Source: Desulfatibacillum aliphaticivorans DSM 15576 (GTDB lineage: Bacteria; Desulfobacterota; Desulfobacteria; Desulfobacterales; Desulfatibacillaceae). From it: a DNA stretch of 64,000 bases. The notes under the pieces are model-generated. The model was not told the DNA's origin, searched no databases, and saw nothing but the letters and a program-made list of their open reading frames with translations. The stretch lies in contig NZ_AUCT01000025.1 of NCBI RefSeq assembly GCF_000429905.1, positions 47,457-111,456 on the forward strand, given 5' to 3'. Positions 26,320-34,677 of the stretch are shown one piece after another. Every line of letters begins with the position of its first letter. Position 1 is the first letter of the stretch. A program made the translations under genes and the position numbers.

Positions 26320-27678
26320 ATGTTTCCAAGCATTTTAATAGTAGACGACGAGCCTTCCATCCTGGACTCTTTGGGCGGCATTTTAACCGACGAAGGGTTT
26401 GAGGTCGTCACCGCCCTGAACGGTTACGAGGCGATCAAGCAACTTTCCAAAATCTCGCCCGACCTCATGCTTCTGGATATCTGGATGCCGGGCATGGACG
26501 GGCTGGAGACCTTGAAACAGGTGCGCAAGGAGCATCCCTCAGTGCCCGTGGTTATGATAACGGGTCACGGAACCATTGAAACGGCGGTCCAGGCCACCAA
26601 ACTGGGAGCTTACGATTTTATTGAAAAGCCCCTTTCCATCGAAAAGGTGGTGGTCACCATCAATAACGCCCTCAATTTCAGGCGGTTGGAGGAAGAAAAC
26701 CTCTACCTGCGCAAGAAAGCCCTGGAGAAGCATTCCATCACCGGATTCAGCCCGGCCATCATGGAGGTGAGAAACCAGATCAACACCGTGGCGCCCACGG
26801 ACTCCTGGGTATTGATTTCGGGGGAAAACGGAACCGGCAAGGAAATGGTCGCCCGCACCATCCATCATCTGTCCGCCAGGTCCGACCATCCCATGGTCAC
26901 GGTCAACTGCGCTTCCATCTCAAAAAAGTTTATGGAAAGCGAGTTGTTCGGCCACGAAAAAGGCGCTTTTCCCGGCGCCAAGCAGCGCAAGCGCGGCCGA
27001 TTTGAGTTGGCCAACCAGGGAACCCTGTTTTTCGACGAAGTGGGCGACATGGACATGGAAACCCAATCCAGGATTCTGCGGGTTTTGGAAAACCAGAAAT
27101 TCCAGCGCGTGGGAGGAGGACGGACCATTACCGTGGACGTTCGCGTAATCGCCTCCACCAATAAAAACCTGGAAGAGGAAATCATCAAAGGCGCTTTCAG
27201 GGAGGATCTGTATTATCGCCTGAACGTGGTCCCCATCGCCATGCCTCCCCTGAAAGAGAGAGCCCAGGACATTCCCAGCCTGTGCGAGGAATTTTTCAAG
27301 GAATTCGCTGCGGCGGATAATCTGGATGAACCAAAAACCATCTCCCAAAACGCCTTGGAAGCCCTCATGCGCTACCCCTGGCCCGGCAACGTGCGGGAGT
27401 TGCGCAATCTGGTGGAGAGACTGGTGATTTCCACCAAGGCGTCTCATGTGGACATCAGGCACATACCGCCCGCTTATAAGGACTGCGCCCAGGAAGCCAT
27501 CCAGGACTGCGGCTTGGACGTGTTTGAAGTAGACTCGTACAAAGACGCTCAAAAGGCCTTTGAAATCGCCTATATTCAGCGTCAACTGGTGAAACACGAC
27601 AACGACCCGGACGCCACGGCTGCAGCCATAGGCATGGATAAGTCCGCCATTAAAAAGATTTTAAAAAAAATCAGGTAA
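26320..27678 (+). CDS. NtrX-type response regulator with a variant GAFTGA loop
   Basis: 452 residues. Receiver domain with phospho-acceptor Asp53 (LLDIWMPGMDG), a sigma-54-type AAA+ domain, and a C-terminal Fis-type helix-turn-helix (DATAAAIGMDKSAIKKIL). Walker A is GENGTGKE and Walker B LFFDEVGDM. The loop that contacts sigma-54, normally GAFTGA, reads GAFPGA (residues 215-220, codon CCC). A change of that Thr often abolishes sigma-54 activation, so the protein may work as a sigma-70-type regulator. AAGGAGAGA precedes the start; it forms an operon with the NtrY-like kinase. Confidence 0.9.
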   Translation: MFPSILIVDDEPSILDSLGGILTDEGFEVVTALNGYEAIKQLSKISPDLMLLDIWMPGMDGLETLKQVRKEHPSVPVVMITGHGTIETAVQATKLGAYDFIEKPLSIEKVVVTINNALNFRRLEEENLYLRKKALEKHSITGFSPAIMEVRNQINTVAPTDSWVLISGENGTGKEMVARTIHHLSARSDHPMVTVNCASISKKFMESELFGHEKGAFPGAKQRKRGRFELANQGTLFFDEVGDMDMETQSRILRVLENQKFQRVGGGRTITVDVRVIASTNKNLEEEIIKGAFREDLYYRLNVVPIAMPPLKERAQDIPSLCEEFFKEFAAADNLDEPKTISQNALEALMRYPWPGNVRELRNLVERLVISTKASHVDIRHIPPAYKDCAQEAIQDCGLDVFEVDSYKDAQKAFEIAYIQRQLVKHDNDPDATAAAIGMDKSAIKKILKKIR

Positions 27679-27679
27679 T

Positions 27680-28234
27680 ATGCGCATCATTGCAGGAAGC
27701 CGTAAGGGCAGAAAACTGAAGCCCGTCAATATTCCGGGAATCCGGCCCACTTCGGACAGGGTGCGGGAGGCTATTTTCAGCATCCTGTATCAGTCCGTGG
27801 TTGAGGCGAATGTCGCAGATTTGTTTGCGGGCACAGGCGCCATGGGCATGGAGGCCTTGTCCCGAGGCGCCGCCCATTGTGTGTTTGTGGAGGGCAATCC
27901 AAAGGCGTTAAGCCTGATCAACGAAAACCTGAAGCACATGGACCTGGAAAAGAACTCGCAAAGCCTTCGCTGGGACGCCATGAAAAACCTCCAATGCCTA
28001 AAAAGGACCGGGCTGAAATTCGACCTGATATTCGCGGATCCGCCATACGCCCTGAATGCTGTGGAAGACGTCCTGCAAGTTCTGGCGGAATCGGACGCCT
28101 TGAACCCGGGGGCTGTTGTGGTGTTTGAAAGCGCTGCCAACCAGGGAGTCGTGGAAAAGACCGGGGCTTTTGAGCTTACCGACCAGCGCAAATATGGGAA
28201 AACCCTTGTGTCGTTTTTCCGCTTCATGTTATGA
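27680..28234 (+). CDS. rsmD: 16S rRNA (guanine966-N2)-methyltransferase
   Basis: 184 residues. N-terminal MRIIAGSRKGRKL, PTSDRVREAIFSIL, SAM-binding DLFAGTGAMGMEALSRGA, and the catalytic DPPY motif (IFADPPYA). It starts two bases after the NtrX-like stop. It methylates a guanine of the small-subunit rRNA during assembly. Confidence 0.95.
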   Translation: MRIIAGSRKGRKLKPVNIPGIRPTSDRVREAIFSILYQSVVEANVADLFAGTGAMGMEALSRGAAHCVFVEGNPKALSLINENLKHMDLEKNSQSLRWDAMKNLQCLKRTGLKFDLIFADPPYALNAVEDVLQVLAESDALNPGAVVVFESAANQGVVEKTGAFELTDQRKYGKTLVSFFRFML

Positions 28235-28469
28235 GTTTGTAAATATTGTTGTAGTTGGGTTGTGGATGGCGCCGGATGCTTGTTATCCGTTTTTTTACGG
28301 CTTTATAAAATCTTTTTTCGGATGCCTGTTGAATTTCACCGGGATTCCGGGAAATACACTTTATTGCGGCCTTTCCACCCTGACTTTTGGAACTGCACTT
28401 GAAGTTGTTTCGATCAAAGTTCGCGGCTATTGCTAAAGTCTGGAATTTTTAAACGAAAGTCGGGAGTGT

Positions 28470-28997
28470 ATGGAAAGAACCGCTATCTACGCCGGATCTT
28501 TTGACCCGGTTACCAATGGACACCTGGACATTTTAAAGCGGGGACTTAAACTGTTTGACCGCATTATCGTGGCCATTCTGATCAACCCCAACAAGCAGTA
28601 TCTTTTTTCCGTGGAAGAACGCATCAGCATGCTTGAAGAGGTGACCAAGGAAATCCCTAACACGGAAATCGACACGTTCAGCGGTTTGCTGGTGGACTAT
28701 GCGGAACAAAAACAGGCTCATGCCATACTCCGGGGCATGCGGGCCGTGTCCGACTTTGAGTATGAGTTTCAATTGGCGCTCATGAATCGCCGTCTGAATC
28801 GCGAAGTCCAGACCGTTTTCCTCATGACCGGGCTGCGCTGGATATTCACCAGCAGCTCCATTATCAAGGAGGCGGCCCGTTTCGGCGGCAATATCCATGG
28901 CATGGTTCCCGAATTGGTGGAAAGGCGGATCGACAAAAAGATGAAGGACACGGGCCTGTATATCCCCCCCAAAAATAATAAAAAACAAAAAGGATAA
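28470..28997 (+). CDS. coaD: Phosphopantetheine adenylyltransferase
   Basis: 175 residues; the fourth step of CoA synthesis. The nucleotidyltransferase motif GSFDPVTNGHLDI is at residues 9-21. RGMRAVSDFEYEFQLALMNR and the C-terminal FTSSSIIKEAARFGG are typical. The rsmD-coaD pair is common across bacteria. The 235 bases before it hold no feature I can identify. Confidence 0.96.
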   Translation: MERTAIYAGSFDPVTNGHLDILKRGLKLFDRIIVAILINPNKQYLFSVEERISMLEEVTKEIPNTEIDTFSGLLVDYAEQKQAHAILRGMRAVSDFEYEFQLALMNRRLNREVQTVFLMTGLRWIFTSSSIIKEAARFGGNIHGMVPELVERRIDKKMKDTGLYIPPKNNKKQKG

Positions 28998-28998
28998 T

Positions 28999-29919
28999 AT
29001 GAACATGGACCTATGGCAACTCCACATTTTCACCAAGGTGGTGGAGCTGGGCTCCTTTTCCAAAGCCGCCCAGGCAGTGAACCTTTCCCAGCCCACTGTA
29101 AGCAGCCATATCAAGGACCTTGAAGATCATTTAAACTGCCGGCTCATCGACCGTCTTGGCAGAAAAGCCTCTCCCACCAAAGGCGGAGAGCTGCTTTACT
29201 CCTTTGCCACCCGATTGCTGGCTTTACGCGACGAAGCCCAAAGCGCCATGTCCTCGTTTTTAGGCAAGCCCACCGGGTCGCTGGCCATCGCCGGAAGCAA
29301 CATCCCCGGCTGCTATGTGCTGCCAAAGGTAATTGGCGCGTTTTCCAAATATTATCCGGACGTTTCCATTTCCCTGAAAATCGGGGACACCCGTTCAGTC
29401 TCGGAGGACGTGATTGCAGGAACGGTGGAAATGGGGGTTGTGGGGGCTCTTTCCCCCAATAAGCAGCTCACCCAGGACAAATTAATGGACGATCACCTTA
29501 CCCTGATCGTTCCGGCCAGCCACCCCCTGGCGGAAAAGGAAGCCGTAAGCATCAAAAGCATTGCCGACGCGCCCTTTATCATCCGTGAACAAGGTTCGGG
29601 CACCCGAAAATTTTTTGAAAAAGTGCTGGCGGACGCAGGCATAGGCTTGGACAGCCTGAATATTTCAGGTCAATTGGGAAGCACGGAAGCCGTCCGGGAA
29701 GCCATCAAGGCCGGCCTGGGAGTTTCCATTTTCAGCACCCGCGCCGTATTGGGCGACCTGCGTTGCGGCTCCCTGAAATCCATAGAGATTTCGGACCTGG
29801 ATTTCAGGCGTTCGTTTTATCTGGTTCGGCACCGCCAACGCACAGCCTCTCCTCTTTGCCAGTATTTTTGCGACTTTTTGACGGCCAACGCCCACGACTT
29901 GGCCGGAGAAGTCGAATAG
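28999..29919 (+). CDS. LysR-family transcriptional regulator
   Basis: 306 residues. N-terminal winged HTH (SFSKAAQAVNLSQPTVSSHI) and a C-terminal two-lobed effector domain (about 90-295). AAGGAT precedes the start, one base after the coaD stop. LysR proteins of this look in sulfate reducers are sometimes annotated as selenium-metabolism-associated. I cannot confirm that, and no divergent target gene is adjacent. Confidence 0.88.
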   Translation: MNMDLWQLHIFTKVVELGSFSKAAQAVNLSQPTVSSHIKDLEDHLNCRLIDRLGRKASPTKGGELLYSFATRLLALRDEAQSAMSSFLGKPTGSLAIAGSNIPGCYVLPKVIGAFSKYYPDVSISLKIGDTRSVSEDVIAGTVEMGVVGALSPNKQLTQDKLMDDHLTLIVPASHPLAEKEAVSIKSIADAPFIIREQGSGTRKFFEKVLADAGIGLDSLNISGQLGSTEAVREAIKAGLGVSIFSTRAVLGDLRCGSLKSIEISDLDFRRSFYLVRHRQRTASPLCQYFCDFLTANAHDLAGEVE

Positions 29920-29947
29920 CACCTTAAGATTACACAAAGGGTTTCTC

Positions 29948-32122
29948 ATGAGTCTTTCCTTTTCTTCCAGCGCCCTGGTTGTCCTGAAAAAACGGTATCT
30001 CAAAAAAGACAAAAACGGCAGGGTAATAGAATCTCCTGAAAAAATGCTGCAAAGAGTGGCGGACTCCGTGGCTCGGGCCGACAAAGACTTTGATGAAACC
30101 GCTGACATCCAGGCCCTGGCCGCCCAATTTTACGACCTGATGAGCAAAGGATGGTTTATCCCCAACTCCCCTACCCTCATGAACGCAGGCCGTCGCCTGG
30201 GGCAGTTGTCCGCCTGTTTTGTGCTCCCTGTGGAGGATTCCATCGAGAGCATATTCGACTCCCTCAAGCATACGGCCATGATCCACAAAAGCGGCGGCGG
30301 TACGGGCTTTTCCTTTTCAAGGGTCAGGCCGGCCAATGACAAAGTGCTCTCCACGGCCGGAGTGTCTTCCGGGCCCATATCCTTCATGGCGGTGTTTGAC
30401 GCAGCCACGGAAACCGTCAAGCAAGGAGGCACCCGCCGGGGGGCCAACATGGCCATTCTGCGGGTGGACCACCCGGATATCGAAGAGTTCATCGCCTGCA
30501 AGGACGATCCGGCATTCTTGCAAAACTTCAATATTTCCGTGGGTTTGACCCAAGAGTTCATGGAAGCCTTGGAAAAGGGCGGGGATTATGAACTGGTCAA
30601 TCCGCGCACCAGGAATTCCGTCAAAACCCTGAACGCCCCCAAAATCTTTGACATGATCGTCAATTCCGCCTGGCAAAGCGGGGAGCCGGGGATCATCTTT
30701 CTGGACCGGATCAACGAAGCCAACCCCACCCCGGCCCTTGGCGAGATAGAAGCCACCAATCCCTGCGGGGAGCAGCCCTTGCTGCCATATGAGTCGTGCA
30801 ATCTGGGCTCCATCAACCTGGGGAAAATGGCGGAAGGCGGAAAACTGGATAAAGACAGGCTGAAGGCTGTGATCCACACAGCCGTCCACTTTTTGGACAA
30901 TGTGGTGGAAATCAACAAGTACCCACTCAAAGAGATCAAAGAACAAACCCTGGCCACCAGAAAGGTGGGACTGGGCGTCATGGGGTTCGCCGACCTTCTC
31001 ATAAAACTGGGCGTTCCGTACGACTCCGAAGAAGCCGTCGCAATGGCTCACGAGGTCATGTCCCTGATATCCGAGGAATCCAAAAAGGCTTCGGCTCAGT
31101 TGGGCGAAGCCAGGGGGAATTTCCCTGCATACGCCGGCAGCATATACGATAAGCCGGAAACGCCCCACATGCGCAACGCAACCACCACCACGTTGGCGCC
31201 CACGGGCACCATCAGCATTATCGCCAATGCGTCGTCCGGCATCGAGCCCATATTTGCAGTAGCTTACACCCGGCGGGTTCTGGACGGGGAAAGGCTGCAC
31301 GAATTTCATCCTCTGTTTGAGGAGATGGCCAAGGAACAAGGATTTTTCACCGAAGACCTGGCCAAGAACATCGCCCTGGAAGGCTCGATTCAGGAGATGA
31401 CCAACATCCCCAAGGAAGTGCGCAGGCTGTTCAAGACCTCCCACGACATCTCGCCGGATTGGCATGTGAGGATTCAGGCCGCCTTTCAGAAATATACGGA
31501 CAACGCGGTTTCCAAAACGGTCAATTTTCCCCATACCGCCACCCGCGAGGACGTGGAAAAGGTTTTTAAACTCGCCAGGGAAACCGGATGCAAGGGCGTG
31601 ACCATCTACCGCGATGGGTCCCGGGACCACCAGGTTCTGTCCGTGGCCTCCCGAAGCGAAGGACCGCGCCCCACCGGAGAATTGGCGCCAAGAGCGCGGC
31701 CCATCCGCACCCATGGCGTGACCGAACGCATCCAGACCGGCTGCGGCAGGCTATACGTAACAGTGAACTCGGATGACCAGGGTATGGCCGAGGTTTTCGC
31801 CCAGATGGGCAAGACCGGCGGCTGCGCTTCGTCTCAGACGGAAGCGGCGGGCAGGCTGATTTCCCTGGCCCTCAGATCCGGAGTCAAGCCCGAGGAGATC
31901 ATTAAGCAAATCAAGGGAATCCGCTGCCCCTCCCCTGCCTGGCAGAACGGCAAGATGGTGCTTTCATGCCCGGACGCCATAGGACAGGTGCTTTCCCACT
32001 GTACAGGCGCGGGAGACGAAACGGAAAAGGCCGTAGGCCAATGCCCGGATTGCGGCGAATCCCTGGCCCACGAATCAGGATGCCTGGTTTGCCATTCCTG
32101 CGGCTTCTCCAAGTGCTCCTGA
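29948..32122 (+). CDS. nrdJ: Adenosylcobalamin-dependent (class II) ribonucleotide reductase
   Basis: 724 residues; makes deoxyribonucleotides with vitamin B12, without needing or tolerating oxygen chemistry. Active-site region NPCGEQPLLPYESCNLGSIN near residues 271-290 and the radical-site region APTGTISIIA near 418. A TSCPD-type domain follows (GKTGGCASSQTEAAGRLI). The end is a four-Cys zinc-ribbon-like tail (CPDCGE...CHSCGFSKC). A decayed copy of this tail lies at 34478-34597. It starts 28 bases after the LysR gene. Confidence 0.93.
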   Translation: MSLSFSSSALVVLKKRYLKKDKNGRVIESPEKMLQRVADSVARADKDFDETADIQALAAQFYDLMSKGWFIPNSPTLMNAGRRLGQLSACFVLPVEDSIESIFDSLKHTAMIHKSGGGTGFSFSRVRPANDKVLSTAGVSSGPISFMAVFDAATETVKQGGTRRGANMAILRVDHPDIEEFIACKDDPAFLQNFNISVGLTQEFMEALEKGGDYELVNPRTRNSVKTLNAPKIFDMIVNSAWQSGEPGIIFLDRINEANPTPALGEIEATNPCGEQPLLPYESCNLGSINLGKMAEGGKLDKDRLKAVIHTAVHFLDNVVEINKYPLKEIKEQTLATRKVGLGVMGFADLLIKLGVPYDSEEAVAMAHEVMSLISEESKKASAQLGEARGNFPAYAGSIYDKPETPHMRNATTTTLAPTGTISIIANASSGIEPIFAVAYTRRVLDGERLHEFHPLFEEMAKEQGFFTEDLAKNIALEGSIQEMTNIPKEVRRLFKTSHDISPDWHVRIQAAFQKYTDNAVSKTVNFPHTATREDVEKVFKLARETGCKGVTIYRDGSRDHQVLSVASRSEGPRPTGELAPRARPIRTHGVTERIQTGCGRLYVTVNSDDQGMAEVFAQMGKTGGCASSQTEAAGRLISLALRSGVKPEEIIKQIKGIRCPSPAWQNGKMVLSCPDAIGQVLSHCTGAGDETEKAVGQCPDCGESLAHESGCLVCHSCGFSKCS

Positions 32123-32195
32123 CAAGATTGACCAAACGCTGACTTTCAGTTCACAGGGTGAGATATCAGTACTCCATAAGGAATGGGTTTCCAAG

Positions 32196-34430
32196 ATGTA
32201 TCCCGAGGCAAACCACACGCCCCATCAGACCGATAACATTGATTTGAGGCTTTGCATCTCCCTGCTCTTCATGGCGTTCGGATATGCGCTGCTTTCCGTC
32301 TGTCTGTTCCGGGTTCTGGCTTTTGCCATGAACAGCACCTCGTTTTTTATGCTGTATGTCTGCACGGGCATGCCTTTGGGCGCTTTATTTGCAAAACTGC
32401 GATACAAAAATCCTCTGACGGGCGTTTTGCGCGGCGCCCAAACACTGGTTATTCTTGCCTTATGCTACCCGGTATTAGGCTGGATTATAGCCCATGGCCC
32501 CTGCCCTCTACTGGAAACCGCCCAATACCAAATCCAATTTGGGGCCTTATGGAAGCAACTGGGGTACATGACCCTGGCGACCAGTCCCTTGTTCATCCTA
32601 TGGGGTGCGGCGGAGTATTCCGGGTATGAAGCCGCCCTGGCCGCACCCAAAGTCAAAAAATATTTTTACCTCCTCTTCGTCTGGGGACTGGCCTGCGCCC
32701 TGGCTGTAGGCGCTTTTACCATACCTCGTTTAGGGTGGCTGCCGACTGTTTGTATTGCATTAGCCGCCGGATTAGCCTCGTGGATGGTCCTGAATCTTCA
32801 TAAGTTTCAAAACAAGAAGATTGTGATCATCGCCGCCTGTTTTGCGGCGGCCTGTTTTGCAGCCGATCTTTTCGAGCCCGTGTATATGAAAAGCATTTTA
32901 CCGGGCGGGCTGCACAGAATAAAAGAAATCCTGAACAATGGGGATATGATGAGCGACGCTCCCTTGCCTGCTACAGGGAGGGAAAGCCGCTTGATTCATC
33001 AATCCTGGGGCAAGTATTGCCATATCGAACTCGTCGAAAGCAACGTCCGGGGGCTTCAGTACGTTTTAGGGTTTTTCGATGGGAGTTTTATCTGGGCCAG
33101 CCTTCCCGTTGGAAAAATTTCAGGACGCCTTGACGACATGGCCTTTGAAACGGTCCAGCCTGGAAGCGATGTTTGCGTGTTAGGCGCTGGAGGCGGCAGG
33201 CAGGTTCAACAAGCCCTGGCCTGCGGGGCTAAGTCCATAACGGCGGTGGATATCATTCCCGAAGTGTTTCCCTTATTCCAAGGCGACCTGGCATGGGCGA
33301 ACGGGGGGGTATATGTGGATCCCCGCGTGCAGTGCATCGCCGGAGACGGCAGGCATTATCTGGAAAACACAGACAAGAAATTCGACTTGATCATTCTGCC
33401 TCACACGGAGTCTTTTGCAGCAACGCGGAGGGCGGCCATTGAACCAGGCCGGTTCGTTCACACGGTCGAGGCGTTTGAATCCATGAAAAAACGGTTGAAA
33501 CCCCACGGTGCATTGGCTATTGTTAAATCAGTGGATAGGGAAAACAAATTTTTTTTTACTTGTGCAAACGGACTGGCGGAAGCGGGATTGAACGTCAAGG
33601 GCTGGAGCACCTTTGGCGAAGGAAATCCTTATAAAATCCATGAATTCATCTTGTTAGCTACCTTGCGGGATTATGAATCGGACTATTTTCCCGCTGCAAT
33701 TCAAACAGCGGCAGACCATCCGGAGCCGCCGGTCTATTATGAAGATTTTCCCAAAACCCCGGCATTGCATGATTCATCCCCGTGGACGATGGGTTTAAGC
33801 GGCCTGTTCTTTGAACCCAACACCCTGAAAAAAAGCCTTATCTGCATCTTTCTCCTGGCTGTTTCAGGTACGGCCGCGCTTATGCTGTTTTCCGTTCGTT
33901 CTCCATCCGTTGATTTGCCGCCTTACAAAATGGTTGTTATTCTGCTTGCAGGCATAGCCGTCGGCGCCAATGCCGTGTGTCTGGAAAACGCCCTGATATT
34001 CTGGTTGATTCCCTGGCTGTTCAACCCCTTGTCCGCGTTCTTTGTAGGGGCAGCCGTTTTTCTGGCTTTATGGGGTTTTTCCAGCTTTGGGTTAAAACAT
34101 TGGAAATGGATCGCCCTAATAGGTTTAGCGGGTTCTGTGGGGCTACTAGTATTTGCGCCTCAATGGCAAAGCGTTGCTATCGTTCCGGCTTTGATCGCCG
34201 CAATTCTGGGAAGCGGTTTGTTGTTTCCCTTGATGGGAATCCACTATCGGAAATTGCTGATAGTGGTGTTTCTGGCGGACGCCCTGGGAGGTTTAATCGG
34301 CGGATTGTTGGGCGTCTGGGGTCCCATGCTGGCAGGCCTTGAGTATTACTTTAAGTTGCTGCCCGCAATCCCTTTTGTTACAATACTTCTGGCTGGCGCC
34401 GCAGTTTGGAGGCAAACCGGACGGGAGTGA
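32196..34430 (+). CDS. Membrane-embedded spermidine-synthase-like protein, copy 1
   Basis: 744 residues. About six membrane helices (1-225), then a cytosolic Rossmann domain (about 265-490), then about six more helices (545-740). The Rossmann domain has the SAM-type loop VLGAGGGRQVQQA (residues 328-340), AVDIIPEVF and GDGRHYLE, as in spermidine synthases. Where those enzymes carry the catalytic Asp, this protein has LIILPHTES. Aminopropyl transfer is therefore doubtful; a transporter or methyltransferase-like role is possible. A paralogue follows in tandem. Confidence 0.8.
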   Translation: MYPEANHTPHQTDNIDLRLCISLLFMAFGYALLSVCLFRVLAFAMNSTSFFMLYVCTGMPLGALFAKLRYKNPLTGVLRGAQTLVILALCYPVLGWIIAHGPCPLLETAQYQIQFGALWKQLGYMTLATSPLFILWGAAEYSGYEAALAAPKVKKYFYLLFVWGLACALAVGAFTIPRLGWLPTVCIALAAGLASWMVLNLHKFQNKKIVIIAACFAAACFAADLFEPVYMKSILPGGLHRIKEILNNGDMMSDAPLPATGRESRLIHQSWGKYCHIELVESNVRGLQYVLGFFDGSFIWASLPVGKISGRLDDMAFETVQPGSDVCVLGAGGGRQVQQALACGAKSITAVDIIPEVFPLFQGDLAWANGGVYVDPRVQCIAGDGRHYLENTDKKFDLIILPHTESFAATRRAAIEPGRFVHTVEAFESMKKRLKPHGALAIVKSVDRENKFFFTCANGLAEAGLNVKGWSTFGEGNPYKIHEFILLATLRDYESDYFPAAIQTAADHPEPPVYYEDFPKTPALHDSSPWTMGLSGLFFEPNTLKKSLICIFLLAVSGTAALMLFSVRSPSVDLPPYKMVVILLAGIAVGANAVCLENALIFWLIPWLFNPLSAFFVGAAVFLALWGFSSFGLKHWKWIALIGLAGSVGLLVFAPQWQSVAIVPALIAAILGSGLLFPLMGIHYRKLLIVVFLADALGGLIGGLLGVWGPMLAGLEYYFKLLPAIPFVTILLAGAAVWRQTGRE

Positions 34431-34477
34431 ACTTTCAATCCAAGCAAAGAGGCGTTATTGTGCATTCTTGTTAGGTG

Positions 34478-34597
34478 ACAGGCGCAGGAGACGAAAGGGT
34501 AAAGGCCGTAGGCCAATACCCGGATTGCGGCGAATCCCTGGCCCTTGAGTCAGGATGCCTGGTTTGCCACTCCCGCGGCTTCTCAAAATGCTCCTGA
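34478..34597 (+). pseudogene. Decayed 3' fragment of nrdJ
   Basis: 40 codons match the last 40 codons of nrdJ in frame, up to and including the stop. Two zinc-ligand Cys are lost (TGC to TAC in the first CPDC pair, TGC to CGC in CHSC). There is no start codon and no upstream nrdJ sequence. The segment was evidently carried along when the neighbouring membrane gene was duplicated (offset about 2.48 kb). Confidence 0.85.
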
Positions 34598-34677
34598 TAA
34601 CATGACAATCCGGTCCACGCGCCGGCTTTCTGTTCACAGGACTAAAAATCGAATCTCCAAAGGAATGGGTTCCCAAA

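Noticed and set aside
30317..31714. 465-codon open frame antisense to nrdJ
   Set aside because: Shadow of nrdJ; Gly/His-rich with no recognisable domain.
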